Numbered from the stretch's first letter, positions 8,802-20,332 are shown. The stretch: DNA of 64,000 bases from JAGQRJ01 sp041402045 (GCA_041402045.1 JAWKSZ010000014.1:1-64000); one strand, 5' to 3'. Notes: generated from the letters alone by a model not told the origin. Translations and numbers: made by a program.

Positions 8802-8863
8802 TTCGAGGCCGCCTCGCGGCCTCGAACACGACCGATCGATCTAGCCGGCCCTTGGGCCGGCTA
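8801..8863. terminator. Double hairpin, bidirectional terminator
   Basis: A 12-bp perfect stem (8801-8812 with 8816-8827, loop CTC) starts on the last base of the small basic gene. It is followed by a 10-bp stem centred on 8852-8853 (TAGCCGGCCC/GGGCCGGCTA). No long T-run follows. It lies between convergent genes and probably ends both transcripts. Confidence 0.65.
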
Positions 8864-8889
8864 TCTTCGTTGGTTCCCCTCGTACTGCG

Positions 8890-9873
8890 CTACAGCCAAC
8901 CCTTGCGCCGGAACCAGATCACCTGCCCCAGGGCGATCATGAGCATGAGCCCCCAGGTGAGGGGGTAGGCGTAGGGGAAGTGCAGCTCCGGCATGTAGTC
9001 GAAGTTCATGCCGTAGAGCCCGGTGACGAAGGTCAAGGGCAGCACGATCGTGCTGATCACCGTCAGCAGGCGCATGACCTCGTTCATGCGGTAGCTGCTC
9101 AGGGAGTGGAAGGCCTCGAACAGCGCGCGGGCCTCGTCCAGGCTGATCTCCACGTCGTCGTGGAACTCGCTGAAGTGCTCGGCCACGTCGCGGAAGAACG
9201 GCTGGCTCTCAGCAGGGATCTCGTCGAACTCGGCCGAGGCCAACCGGTTGAGCACCGACCGCTGCTGGATCGCCAGTCGCCGCAGGCGGACCAGCGCGCG
9301 GGTGACCTCGAGGATCCGCTCCATGGAGTCCTCGCCCGCCACCACCTCGTGCTTGGCGAGCACCTGGTCCTCGAGCACCTCCAGGATCGAGGTGTAGGCG
9401 TCGCCCACCGGACGAAAGCGGTCGATCGCCTGATCCAGGATCGCGTGGGCGAGGAACGCCGGCCCTCGCGCCAAGGGCTTCGGGTCCTGCTCCAGCCGGC
9501 GGGAGACGGCCTCGAAGGTCACGGGCGAGCCGTCGGAGTGGCTCACGAGGAAGCGCTTGCCGAGGAACAGGTCGAGCTCGCGCATTTCGGGGTTGCCGGG
9601 GTCGACGCCGCCGTCGGCCAGCGCGTGCACGATCAGGTAGACGTAGTCGTGGTAGTCCTCGACCTTCGCTCGGTGCCCGCCCTTGTAGACGTCCTCGATC
9701 GCCAGGGGGTGGAACCCGAACAGCTCGCCCAGGATCGCGTCGGAGGTCGGGCTGCGCCGATCGAAGTGCACCCACAGGAAGGTGTCTGGCTGCTCCAGGG
9801 CGGCCCGCGCGCCGTCGACGGTCTCGGTGCGGCTGATCCCGGCCTGGGGCGAGTAGACGGTGACCTGGATCAC
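8890..9873 (-). CDS. corA: CorA-family magnesium/cobalt transporter
   Basis: This 327-residue protein has the CorA plan: a large cytoplasmic N-terminal domain, a long helix, and two C-terminal membrane segments (about 268-287 and 303-321). The first is followed by the selectivity signature YGMNF (GMN at 288-290). The family forms pentameric Mg2+/Co2+ channels in the inner membrane. Length is normal. The start is GTG at 9873; it overlaps by 4 nt the stop of the upstream exported hydrolase gene, so the two form an operon. There is no sign of a riboswitch in the visible leader because the gene is second in the operon. Confidence 0.92.
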   Translation of the reverse strand: MIQVTVYSPQAGISRTETVDGARAALEQPDTFLWVHFDRRSPTSDAILGELFGFHPLAIEDVYKGGHRAKVEDYHDYVYLIVHALADGGVDPGNPEMRELDLFLGKRFLVSHSDGSPVTFEAVSRRLEQDPKPLARGPAFLAHAILDQAIDRFRPVGDAYTSILEVLEDQVLAKHEVVAGEDSMERILEVTRALVRLRRLAIQQRSVLNRLASAEFDEIPAESQPFFRDVAEHFSEFHDDVEISLDEARALFEAFHSLSSYRMNEVMRLLTVISTIVLPLTFVTGLYGMNFDYMPELHFPYAYPLTWGLMLMIALGQVIWFRRKGWL

Positions 9874-11564
9874 TTGGCCCCCCCCGTCACCTGCAGGATC
9901 CAGGCCGCCACGGCGTCCCCCAGCGCGGGGTCGACCTCTCCGGCGACGGCGTATTCCTCCCCGCCGCTCCCCTCCTCGCAGGGCATGAACAGGTGGTTCA
10001 GCCCAGGCAGGCTCAGCGCGCGGTCGTCGTCGCGCGCGCGCGCGGCGAGGGCGGCCTCGAGCGCGCTGAAGTCGGGGCGCGTGACCTGCGCGTCGCGCTC
10101 ACCCCACACCACGCACACCGGGAGCTCGAGCTCGCGCACGAGGGCCACGGGGTCCCGCGCTTCGACGTCCTGCCAGTAGGCCAGGCTCGCGCCGAGGAAG
10201 CGCCCGGCGGGCGCCTCGCCCTCGCCCAGCCCGGCCAGGGGCTCGAGGGCGGCCTGCGCGCGCTGCTCGGCCTCCTCCAGGGCTCCGTCCCAGGCGCAGC
10301 TCCCGGTCGCCGGAGCTGGTCGTGGAGCAGGGCCGTGATCCGGCCGCCCGGGCCCGGCGAGGAGCACCGCCGCCTGCGCCTGCCCGGCCTCGGCGACCTC
10401 CGGCGCGAGGAGCGCGCCGAGGCTGTGGCCGACGACGACGAGCGCGTCGCCGCGAACCTCGGGGCGCGCGCGCAGGAACGCGCAGGCGGCGCGCGCGTCG
10501 GCGAGGTATTCCTCCTCGAGGCCCATGTCGGCGAGCTCCTGGGACAGCGCGCGCTGCGCCTCGCCGTTCGTGGCCTTGAGCCGCTCGAGCGCGTGGAAGG
10601 TGCGCTTGGACCAGCGGAAGCTGGCCACACCGCGGCTCGCGAGCTGCCAGGCCAGGTCGCGCAGGGGCGCGTTGGGCCCGATCGTGGAGTCCATGTCGTG
10701 GGGTCCCGAGCCCGAGAGGAAGACCGCGGTGGGGAACGGCCCGTCCCCCGCGGGCAAGGTCAGCTTGGCCGGGAGCCCCGGCTCGTAGCCCGGGGTGGGC
10801 AGGGTCAGCTCGAGCTCGCGCACCCCCGCGGGCGGCGCGGCGACCGGGGTCGGCGCCGCCTCGTCGGCCAGGCGCCAGCCCTCGCGGCGCGCGAGCAGGC
10901 GCTGGGCAGGCACCTCGACCCGGTAGGCGACGCCGCTCTGGGCGTCGTAGACGAACTCCACGAGCAGGTTGGCCGCGACGAGCTTGCCCCGGCGCGCGTT
11001 GCGCTGGACGCCGTCGGGCCCGAGCACCTGCAGCTCCTTGCCCGGGGAGAAGCGTCCGGGGATCCCCACCAGGGCCTGGGGCACGAGGGCGGTGAACTCG
11101 AAGGGCTTGGCGCGCTTGGCCGCGTGCAGCCCGAGCACGTCGTAGTGCGACCAGCACAGGTTGTCGAGGCAGATCACCAGGCCCTCGGGCTTCAGCGTGC
11201 GCTGCTGCTCCCCGCCCATGACCGTGCCCGTGAGCTCGATCGCGTCCCCCGCGCGCACGCACTCGAGGCGGTGGGTCTCGGCCTCCAGGCGGTAGCGCAC
11301 GAAGGCGCCGCTGGGGTCCACGACCAGGCGTTGGGTCATGCGCAGCGTCTGAGGTCCGAGGGCCGCCGTGGTCGTCGAGCGCAGCTCGCGCTGGGCCGGA
11401 CTCAACAGCGTGGTCACGGTCTCGCTCCCGATCGCGGCGGGCTCGCCGTCGGGGGACGTGCGCCACAGCGTCCACACGGCGTCGAGCTGCTGGGGCGGCG
11501 CCTCCTGGGCGCTGGCCAGGGAGGCGCCCAGCGCGAGCAGCCAGGCGAGAGAGCGGATCGACAT
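9870..11564 (-). CDS. Exported alpha/beta hydrolase
   Basis: This 564-residue protein starts at ATG 11564, with GGAGG 7 nt upstream. A signal peptide (MSIRSLAWLLALGASLASAQ) is followed by a 230-residue beta-rich domain of unknown type. The C-terminal alpha/beta hydrolase has FLSGSGPHDMDSTIGPN (oxyanion region), the nucleophile elbow GHSLG (Ser near residue 378), the acid in VVWGERDAQV and the histidine in LPGLNHLF. All three catalytic residues are present. It is probably a periplasmic esterase or peptidase-like enzyme; the substrate is unknown. Between about 10300 and 10345 the translation (RPDHGPAPRPAPATGS) looks foreign, while a neighbouring frame reads ITALLHDQLR, suggesting two compensating indels. 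Confidence 0.8.
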   Translation of the reverse strand: MSIRSLAWLLALGASLASAQEAPPQQLDAVWTLWRTSPDGEPAAIGSETVTTLLSPAQRELRSTTTAALGPQTLRMTQRLVVDPSGAFVRYRLEAETHRLECVRAGDAIELTGTVMGGEQQRTLKPEGLVICLDNLCWSHYDVLGLHAAKRAKPFEFTALVPQALVGIPGRFSPGKELQVLGPDGVQRNARRGKLVAANLLVEFVYDAQSGVAYRVEVPAQRLLARREGWRLADEAAPTPVAAPPAGVRELELTLPTPGYEPGLPAKLTLPAGDGPFPTAVFLSGSGPHDMDSTIGPNAPLRDLAWQLASRGVASFRWSKRTFHALERLKATNGEAQRALSQELADMGLEEEYLADARAACAFLRARPEVRGDALVVVGHSLGALLAPEVAEAGQAQAAVLLAGPGRPDHGPAPRPAPATGSCAWDGALEEAEQRAQAALEPLAGLGEGEAPAGRFLGASLAYWQDVEARDPVALVRELELPVCVVWGERDAQVTRPDFSALEAALAARARDDDRALSLPGLNHLFMPCEEGSGGEEYAVAGEVDPALGDAVAAWILQVTGGAK

Positions 11565-11669
11565 GCGGACCTCCGGGCGCCCGATTGTAAGGCGCAGGCG
11601 CGGGGATTCCCCGGGAGGGCTCCGGGCCGTGGGGTGGACCGCTGCGGCGCCGGGTGTGACACTCGCGGC

Positions 11670-12035
11670 ATGAGCACCCCCGACCCCCAGGATCCGCCCG
11701 AGCTCGACGTGCACGTCGGGAGCGAGCTGGTCGACGACGTCCCCCCGCCGCCTCCGCTGCCCCCACAGCGCCCGGCGACGGTCAACACCAACCGCCCGCA
11801 GCTTCCGCCGCGGCCGGTGAGGCCGCCGCGGGTCAACACCAACCGCCCGCGGCACACGCCGCCGACCGAACCCGAGCCTGGAGAGCTGGAGGTGCTGCAG
11901 GCCCTCGAGCCCCCGCGGGTCAACACGAACCGCCCCCTCCCCTTCGAGCCGGAGGAGCTGGACCCCGAGCTGCGCGAGCCGCCGCGGATCAACACCAACC
12001 GGCCCCTCGACCTGGACGCGTTCGACGAGGACTGA
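11670..12035 (+). CDS. Acidic, disordered protein with four (V/I)NTNRP repeats
   Basis: This 121-residue protein carries four copies of a six-residue motif: VNTNRP at 38-43, 55-60 and 84-89, and INTNRP at 107-112. Three are preceded by PPR. The linkers are rich in Pro and Glu/Asp, and the C-terminus is acidic (DLDAFDED). No signal peptide, cysteine or membrane segment is seen, so it should be intrinsically disordered and cytoplasmic. The spacing of the motifs (17-29 residues) is too regular for chance, and codon choice differs between copies, which argues for selection at protein level. A diiron protein gene follows 22 nt later, probably in the same transcript. No family recognised. The motifs could be ligand sites or modification sites. 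Confidence 0.65.
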   Translation: MSTPDPQDPPELDVHVGSELVDDVPPPPPLPPQRPATVNTNRPQLPPRPVRPPRVNTNRPRHTPPTEPEPGELEVLQALEPPRVNTNRPLPFEPEELDPELREPPRINTNRPLDLDAFDED

Positions 12036-12057
12036 GGCGGGCGCCGACCTCGCGGGC

Positions 12058-12894
12058 ATGCAGCGCCCGTGCAGCGCGGCCCTGGGCGCCATGCACCGCC
12101 GTCAGGTCCGCCGCGAGCCCTGGCCCGAGTTCGACGCCTTCGACCCTGCGCCCTACGCGCCGGAGCTCCTGCGCGAGGCGCGCGACAACTGGGCCGAGCG
12201 CGCCCGCGCCGAGCACGGCTCGGTGCACCAGTTCAGTCAGCTCTCGCTGGCCTTCGCCGTGGCCCGCGCCCCGCTCGAGCTCCAGGGCGCGGTGGCGCGC
12301 TTGATCACCGACGAGGTCCGCCACGCCGAGCTCTGCGCGGGCATGGCCGCGGCCTGCGCCCCCGGCGAGTCCCTCGAGTGGCCGACGCCCCGCGCCCCCT
12401 GGCAGGACCCGCCCCTCGCGGGCCCGACGCCCGAGCTCCTCGCCTGGGCCGCGCGCGCGGTGCTCGTCGCCTGCTGTCTGGGCGAGACGATCTCGCGCCC
12501 CCTGCTGGAGGGCGTGGTCGTGGTCGCCACCGACCCGCTCCCCGAGGCGATCGCGCGCCAGATCTTGCGCGACGAGCAGCTCCACGCGACCTTCGGCTGG
12601 GAGGCGCTGGCCTGGCTCCTGCCTCGGCTCGAGCCCGACGCCCGCGCGCGCCTCGAGCAGCACGACCTCCCCCGCGCGCTCGCGGGGTTCGAAGCCACCA
12701 CCGCGTGCGGCTTTCGCGCCGCCGACCTCGCGGGGACGACGCTCCGCCTGCGCCGCGGCCCGCCGAACCTCGGCGTGCTCAGCCCGCGGGAGCAGGCCCA
12801 GATCTTCTTCGCGGCCCTCGAGGGCGAGGTGTTCGCCAAGCTCCGCGGCCTGGGGTTCGACCCCCTCGCCGCCTGGCGCGCGCGAGGCGCCTAG
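12058..12894 (+). CDS. Ferritin-like diiron-domain protein
   Basis: A 278-residue all-helical protein with a complete set of carboxylate/histidine ligands for a two-iron site: Glu52, Glu86-x2-His89 (DEVRHA), Glu143 and Glu173-x2-His176 (DEQLHA). This spacing is that of the ferritin-like superfamily (RNR R2, AurF and related oxygenases). The sequence around Glu52 (NWAERARAEHGSVHQFSQLSLAF) matches uncharacterised ferritin-like proteins common in large soil and aquatic genomes. An oxygenase or peroxide-detoxifying role is possible; the substrate is unknown. The start is uncertain: ATG 12058 gives the longest protein, while ATG 12091 (MHRRQV) begins nearer to the conserved part. It follows the NTNRP-repeat gene by 22 nt. 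Confidence 0.78.
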   Translation: MQRPCSAALGAMHRRQVRREPWPEFDAFDPAPYAPELLREARDNWAERARAEHGSVHQFSQLSLAFAVARAPLELQGAVARLITDEVRHAELCAGMAAACAPGESLEWPTPRAPWQDPPLAGPTPELLAWAARAVLVACCLGETISRPLLEGVVVVATDPLPEAIARQILRDEQLHATFGWEALAWLLPRLEPDARARLEQHDLPRALAGFEATTACGFRAADLAGTTLRLRRGPPNLGVLSPREQAQIFFAALEGEVFAKLRGLGFDPLAAWRARGA

Positions 12895-13028
12895 GCGAGC
12901 CGCGCCGCGAGCGCGTAGCGGGCCGGTCACCCCCTTGGCACCCGAGACGCCAGCCCCCGCCGCGTGCGGCCCGCCCTGCGAGCGGCGAAGCCGCGAGCGC
13001 GCAGCCGGCCGGCGTAGCCGGCCGGCGA

Positions 13029-13093
13029 GCCCCTTGGGGGTGAGGGCGAGGGGCTTTGCCCCGAGTCCGAGGGGGTCTGGGACAGACCCCCTG
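13029..13093 (-). repeat. Dispersed hairpin repeat, copy 1
   Basis: A 65-bp element, read on the minus strand, with GGGTCTG-TCC-CAGACCC and GGGGC-AAA-GCCCC hairpins. Further copies lie at 22872-22932 and 26425-26489 on the plus strand. This copy sits 4 bp after the PTS gene stop, where it could act as a terminator. The bases from 12895 to 13028 hold only further GC-rich palindromes (GCCGGCCGGC). Confidence 0.75.
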
Positions 13094-13096
13094 AAA

Positions 13097-13624
13097 TCAG
13101 GCCAGGACGGGCTGGGGGCTGTCGTCGCCCTTGTCGTCGGGGTCGCCCGGGTCTTCGCCGAAGATCATGCGCTCGGCGTCGCGGATCAGGTCCACGATCT
13201 CGCTGCGGCCTTCGGCGTCGCGCAGGAGGCGCACGTAGCCGTCGTGGTTGAGGATCCCGCCAATGTGCGCCAGCAGGCGCAGGTGGCCGGACACCGCGCG
13301 CTCGGGGGAGAGGAACAGGATCACGATATGCACCAGGGGCTCGCCCGGCGCGAAGCCGATCCCGTCGCGGCTGATCCCCAGCGCGCCGACGAAGTTGCTC
13401 ACGAGGTCGGTCTTCACGTGAGGAATGGCGACCGCGTTGCCAATGCTCGTGGCCCCCAGCGCCTCGCGCTTGAGCAGGGCCATGAGGATCTCTTCGCGCT
13501 GCTCCCCGGGCACGCGCCCGGACTCGACCATGTGGTCGACGATCTCGAGCAGCGCCTCGTCCCGAGTGGTCGCGCGCAAGCGGGGGAGCACCCCCTTCTC
13601 GCTAATGATCTCGATCAACCGCAC
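13097..13624 (-). CDS. PTS IIA-type (PtsN-like) protein
   Basis: The product is 175 residues from GTG 13624. It holds a fructose/nitrogen-type PTS EIIA domain with the phosphorylatable histidine in AIPHVKTD, the segment LFLSPERAVSGHLRLLAHI and a C-terminal acidic tail. Such EIIA-Ntr proteins receive phosphate from HPr or EI-Ntr and regulate K+ and nitrogen metabolism rather than import sugar. No sugar permease is nearby, which fits a regulatory role. GTG 13624 is preferred because GAGAGG lies 6 nt upstream. Starts at 13654 or 13708 would add residues coded by unusually AT-rich codons. Confidence 0.82.
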   Translation of the reverse strand: MRLIEIISEKGVLPRLRATTRDEALLEIVDHMVESGRVPGEQREEILMALLKREALGATSIGNAVAIPHVKTDLVSNFVGALGISRDGIGFAPGEPLVHIVILFLSPERAVSGHLRLLAHIGGILNHDGYVRLLRDAEGRSEIVDLIRDAERMIFGEDPGDPDDKGDDSPQPVLA

Positions 13625-13926
13625 GAAAACCCTCTCGAACAAAGGTTTTAGCATGTCCCCCAGAGCCCGGACAAGCGGCGTCCCAGCCTGGACAGGCGGG
13701 GCCCCCACCGGCCACTCTGCGCTCTACATGCCGATCCCCACCCGCTCGACCGTACGCCTCCTCCGCACCTTTCGCACGCCCGAGGGTTGGACCGTCGAGG
13801 CGGGGGCGGAGGGCACGGTGGTTCGCCGTGGGGGTGGGGCGGGCGCTCGCAACCTGCGTCCCCACGAGATCGGGCGCGGCGGGCGCGGCGCGGGGCTGCG
13901 GAGCGAGGCCGAGGCTGGCAGACCCG

Positions 13927-14676
<750 letters not shown>

Positions 14677-14678
14677 GG

Positions 14679-16603
<1,925 letters not shown>

Positions 16604-16607
<4 letters not shown>

Positions 16608-17332
16608 TTGTTGCTTCCTTCCACCGCAGGGGTGGGCTGGGCCCAGCCCGCGAGCACGGCGCTGGGGACGGCGGCGAAGCCGACGGCGATCAGGATCGCG
16701 AGCGCGATCCCGATCCGTTGGACGAGGAGCTGCAGGCGCGGGTTGCTCAGGCCGAGGGAGCGCACCAAGCTGCCCAGGCCGTGGCACAGGTGCAGGCCGA
16801 CCACGAACATGGCCAGCCCGTAGGCGATCGAGAGCGCCGGCACGCGGAACCCGGCCACCACCATGCTGTAGACGTCGTGGCGACCCTGGGCGTCCTCGAG
16901 CGCGAAGGGCTCGGGCTGCACCAGACCCAGGGTGAAGTGCGCCAGGTGGAACAGGAGGAAGATCAACACCAGCGCGCCGGTGTAGATCATGATCCGCGAA
17001 GCCCAGCTCGCCTGGACGGTGTCCTCGTAGGCGTAGGGCACCGGACGCGCCGCGCTGTTGAGCGCGGTCAGCCGGATCGCGAGGAAGATGTGCAGCACGA
17101 ACAGGCCGAGCAGGCCCAGGCGCGCGACCCACAGCAGGGGCCCCAGGCCCTTGAGCTGCGCAGCGTAGGCGTTCATCAGCTCGGGGGCCTTGTCGCCAGC
17201 GAGCATCTGCAGGTTGCCCGCCATGTGCACGACCAGGAAGCCCGCGAGACCCAGCCCGGTGAGGGCCATGAGCACCTTCATGCCAACGGTCGAGCGGAAG
17301 AAGCGAAGGACGGACTGGACCAGGGAACTCAT
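16604..17332 (-). CDS. sdhC: Succinate dehydrogenase cytochrome b subunit (type B)
   Basis: This 242-residue integral membrane protein has five predicted helices and histidines placed for two b hemes (VVHMAGNLQ, FVLHIFLAIR, FHLAHFTLG, VVGLHLCHGLGS). There is no separate sdhD, which is the normal type B arrangement. It anchors SdhAB and reduces quinone. The start ATG 17332 is the first of the sdhCAB operon, transcribed away from a Ser/Thr kinase gene. An inverted repeat 34 bp upstream may be its operator. Confidence 0.93.
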
Positions 17333-17365
17333 GCGCTCTCCAGCGGACGCGGCGCGTCACGCACT

Positions 17366-17383
17366 CTGCTACTCGCGTAGCAG
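17366..17383. promoter_or_regulatory. Inverted repeat upstream of sdhC
   Basis: CTGCTAC-TCGC-GTAGCAG, a perfect 7-bp dyad in the 132-bp divergent region between sdhC and the kinase. It lies where a repressor could block the sdh promoter, whose likely elements TTGATA and TTGCCG are at 17395-17410 on the minus strand. A hairpin in the 5' leader is the alternative. Confidence 0.35.
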
Positions 17384-17453
17384 TCCAACATATCCCCCGG
17401 CAATATCAATCGCGGCGGGCTGGGCTCCAGCGGCGCGGCCCGGCAGCAGGGAC

Positions 17454-17459
17454 TACCGT
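17454..17459 (+). promoter_or_regulatory. -10 box TACCGT before the kinase start
   Basis: TACCGT ends 5 nt before ATG 17465, and no ribosome site is present. This is the tightest leaderless arrangement seen, matched by the second kinase gene at 36342. Confidence 0.35.
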
Positions 17460-17464
17460 CGGGC

Positions 17465-19870
17465 ATGCGGATCGGGGACTACCTCGTCGAAGTTGAGCTG
17501 GCCCGGGGCGGCAGCGCGACGGTCTACCGCGTGCGCGACCGCGCAGGCGGCGCGTGGGCGTTGAAGCTCCTGCGCGAGGTGACCCCTCACGCCCGGCGGC
17601 GGTTCGAGGTCGAGGTCGGGGCGCTCACCCGCCTGCGCCACCCGCACCTGGTCCCCGTGGTCGCCTGGGCGCTGGAGCCCCAGCCGTTCCTGGTCATGCC
17701 CCTGGTCGAGGGGGGCACGCTCCAGGAGCGGATCGAGCGCGAAGGCCCCATGAGCGCGCCGACGGCGGCCCGGCTCGGCCACGAGTTGGCCCTGGCCCTC
17801 GACTACGCCCACGGCTGCGGGGTCAGCCACCGTGACGTCAAGCCCGACAACGTGCTCGTCGACCGCCTGGGGCGCGCGCGGCTCACCGACTTCAGCCTGG
17901 CCCTGGACGAAGACCTCGGGCGCTCGCGGCTGACCCAGACCGGCGTCCTCCAGGGCACCCCCGGCTACTGGGCGCCCGAGCAGTGCGGCGGCGACACCCG
18001 CGAGGTCCCCGGCCCGCTGACCGACGTCCACGGCCTGGGAGCGACGCTCTTCGCCTGCCTGACCGGGCGCCCGCCGTATCCGGCGTCCTTGGACGGTCTC
18101 CTACGCACGCTGGACCCCGAGCCGGCGCCGCGGCTGCGCAGCCTGCGCCCGGACGCCGACCCGCGCCTGGACGCGATCTGCCGGCGCTGCCTGGCCAAGG
18201 AGCCCGGCGAGCGCTTCCCCGACATGACCGCGCTCGCCCGCGCCCTGACCGAGGTCGCCCGTGGCCCGGCTCTGACGAGCTCGACCCGCCCGCGTCGTGC
18301 CCTGGCCCCCTGGGCGGGGCTGGCCGGCGGGTTGGCCGTGGCCGGACTGGCGGGCCTGGGCTGGGCGGCCACCCGCCGCTCTGCAGCGCCGGCCCCGGCG
18401 ACGGCCGAGGTCGACCCTCGGCTGGCCCGGGCCGAGCGTCTGATCGAGGCGGGCGCCCTCGCCGACGCCGACGCGCTCCTGGGCGAGGTCGCGGCGGAGC
18501 TGGAGCCCGAGAGCGAAGCCCTGCGTCAGGTGCTCCTGCGCCAGGCCGCCGCGCGCGACGGCGTCCTGCGCCAGCAGCGCGACCAGCTGGCCCAGCTGAC
18601 CTCGGAGCTGCTCGCGGGCGCGCGCGAGCTGCGCGCGCGCGGCGACTTCGCTGCCGCGGACGAGACGCTGCGCGGGCTCGAAGCCCAGGTCCCCGACGAC
18701 CCCGAGCTGAAACGCGAGCGCAGCGCCTGGCGCGCGGCGCGGGCCCAGCGGGTGACGGAGCTCGAGCGGCTCCTGGACGTGCGCTTCCGCCAGGACCCGG
18801 AGGGGGGCGCCGCCTTGGCCAGGGAGCTGTTGACCCTGGGAGAGTCCCCCAGGGCCCTGAACCTGCTGCTCCTGTATCACCTGAGCCGCCGCGAGAGCGC
18901 AGAGACGATCGCGGTCTGCGATCGGCTCCTGGCGCTCGAGCTGCCCCCGCGAGAGCGGGCGCAGGTGCTGGTCGCGCGCAGCAACGCCTTCGACCTCGCC
19001 GGCGACCGGGTCGGCGCCCGCGCCGACCTCGACGCGTCGCTCGCGCTGGCGGAGGACCCCCGCACCTACGCGATCCGCGCGCAGCTCCGCCGCGACGGCG
19101 ACCCGCAGGGCGCGCTCGCCGACCTCACCCGAGCAGCCGAGCTCGACCCAACCCCGGCCCGCCAGCTCGAGCTGGGCAAGACCGCCTGGCGCTTGAACCA
19201 GCCCGAGCGCGCGGTGGCGATCCTCGAGCCCCTGGCGCGGCGGACCGGGAGCGCGCCGAACGTGTTCAGCGAGCTCGCCAACGCCTACCGCGGCGTGGCG
19301 CGCCACGCCGACGCCGAGCGCGCGTACAGCGAGGCCCTGGCCCGCGCGACACCCGACACCAACCGCGGCGGGATCCACTGGGGGCGGCTCCAGGTCCGCC
19401 GCGCCCTCGGCGACCTGGAGGGAGCGCTCGAAGACGCCGAACGGTTGGGCGAGATCGTGCCCGAGAGCGGCGAAGGGCGCTTCCTCCCAGGGCTGCTACG
19501 CCTGGACCTGGGCCAGGAGCCCCAGGGCCGCGCGCAGCTCGAGGCGCAGGCGCAGCGGGTCGAGGCCAACCGGAAGCTGAGCGGACCGGACCGCGCGATC
19601 TGGGCCGAGGCCCTGTGGCGCCTGGACCGGCGAGAGGAAGCGTGGGCCGCCCTGGACGGCGTCGACGTGGCCACGTTCGCAGCCATGGGTCGCAACTACG
19701 CCTACGACCCGCAGCTCCGCGAGCTGCTCCGCGGCTACGCGCTGCACCAGCTCGAGGCGGAGCCGGAGCGCGGGCTGCGCGTGGCCGCGGCCTGGCTCGG
19801 ACGCTACCCCGACGCCCCCGGCGCCGCTGAGCTGCGGGCGGCCATGAAGCGGGTCGGCCTACGCGACTGA
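17465..19870 (+). CDS. Ser/Thr protein kinase with C-terminal TPR-like repeats
   Basis: The 801-residue protein has an N-terminal Hanks-type kinase (5-265): glycine loop LARGGSATVY (12-21), Lys34, HRDVKPDN (122-129) and APEQ (170-173). The metal-binding DFG is DFS here (142-144), a tolerable variant because the aspartate remains. One membrane segment (about 281-303) is followed by a long helical region with tetratricopeptide-like repeats (for example LGKTAWRLNQPERAVAILEPLA and ELANAYRGVARHADAERAYSEALA). The kinase would face the cytoplasm and the repeats the periplasm. It has no partner gene in an operon. This design is typical of planctomycetes and myxobacteria. Targets are unknown. Confidence 0.9.
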   Translation: MRIGDYLVEVELARGGSATVYRVRDRAGGAWALKLLREVTPHARRRFEVEVGALTRLRHPHLVPVVAWALEPQPFLVMPLVEGGTLQERIEREGPMSAPTAARLGHELALALDYAHGCGVSHRDVKPDNVLVDRLGRARLTDFSLALDEDLGRSRLTQTGVLQGTPGYWAPEQCGGDTREVPGPLTDVHGLGATLFACLTGRPPYPASLDGLLRTLDPEPAPRLRSLRPDADPRLDAICRRCLAKEPGERFPDMTALARALTEVARGPALTSSTRPRRALAPWAGLAGGLAVAGLAGLGWAATRRSAAPAPATAEVDPRLARAERLIEAGALADADALLGEVAAELEPESEALRQVLLRQAAARDGVLRQQRDQLAQLTSELLAGARELRARGDFAAADETLRGLEAQVPDDPELKRERSAWRAARAQRVTELERLLDVRFRQDPEGGAALARELLTLGESPRALNLLLLYHLSRRESAETIAVCDRLLALELPPRERAQVLVARSNAFDLAGDRVGARADLDASLALAEDPRTYAIRAQLRRDGDPQGALADLTRAAELDPTPARQLELGKTAWRLNQPERAVAILEPLARRTGSAPNVFSELANAYRGVARHADAERAYSEALARATPDTNRGGIHWGRLQVRRALGDLEGALEDAERLGEIVPESGEGRFLPGLLRLDLGQEPQGRAQLEAQAQRVEANRKLSGPDRAIWAEALWRLDRREEAWAALDGVDVATFAAMGRNYAYDPQLRELLRGYALHQLEAEPERGLRVAAAWLGRYPDAPGAAELRAAMKRVGLRD

Positions 19871-19991
19871 GGCAGGGTTGCCGCAGGAAACGTCCACCCC
19901 TGGTGCAAAACCCGGCAGCGCCGGAGGGGCGGGAGCGAGGTCGGGCGCCGCGAGCCGCGCCCGGGCCGGGCGCACCCCGCGGCGCGGGGGA

Positions 19992-20156
19992 TCAGTGGGT
20001 CTCGACCGCGGTCTGCCCGCTGACGGGCGCCGTAATCGGAGGGGAGACCTGGAGTTCCGCGTCGTCCTGGAAGCGCCAGAAGATCACCAGGGTCACGATC
20101 ACGATCGCCAGCGCGAGGCCAGTCTCGAAGCGGCCGTCCTTGAGCCACGCCTTCAT
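19992..20156 (-). CDS. 54-residue single-pass membrane protein
   Basis: This short gene begins at ATG 20156, with AGGAAGGA about 7 nt upstream, one of the better ribosome sites in the window. The product reads MKAWLKDGRFETG, then a clear membrane helix (LALAIVIVTLVIFWRF, residues 14-29), then an acidic and Pro-rich tail ending SGQTAVETH. The strong start signal and ideal hydrophobic stretch argue that it is real. It is divergent from the BMC operon, sharing the 230-bp intergenic region, so co-regulation is possible. No family recognised. Confidence 0.6.
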   Translation of the reverse strand: MKAWLKDGRFETGLALAIVIVTLVIFWRFQDDAELQVSPPITAPVSGQTAVETH

Positions 20157-20332
20157 GGGAGGTCCTTCCTGTCAGGGTCCGCGCGAACCGTTGCAAGTCT
20201 CGGGCCGAAGCCCGGTTGCCCGCGGGCGCTGCCGCGCGCTGCTCCAGGGTAGTCACGCGGGAGCGGACGCGTAAGGCTCGCGGTGCTCCTTCCACGTTCC
20301 ACACGCGGGTGGTGTTGGGGAGTTCCTTGCTT

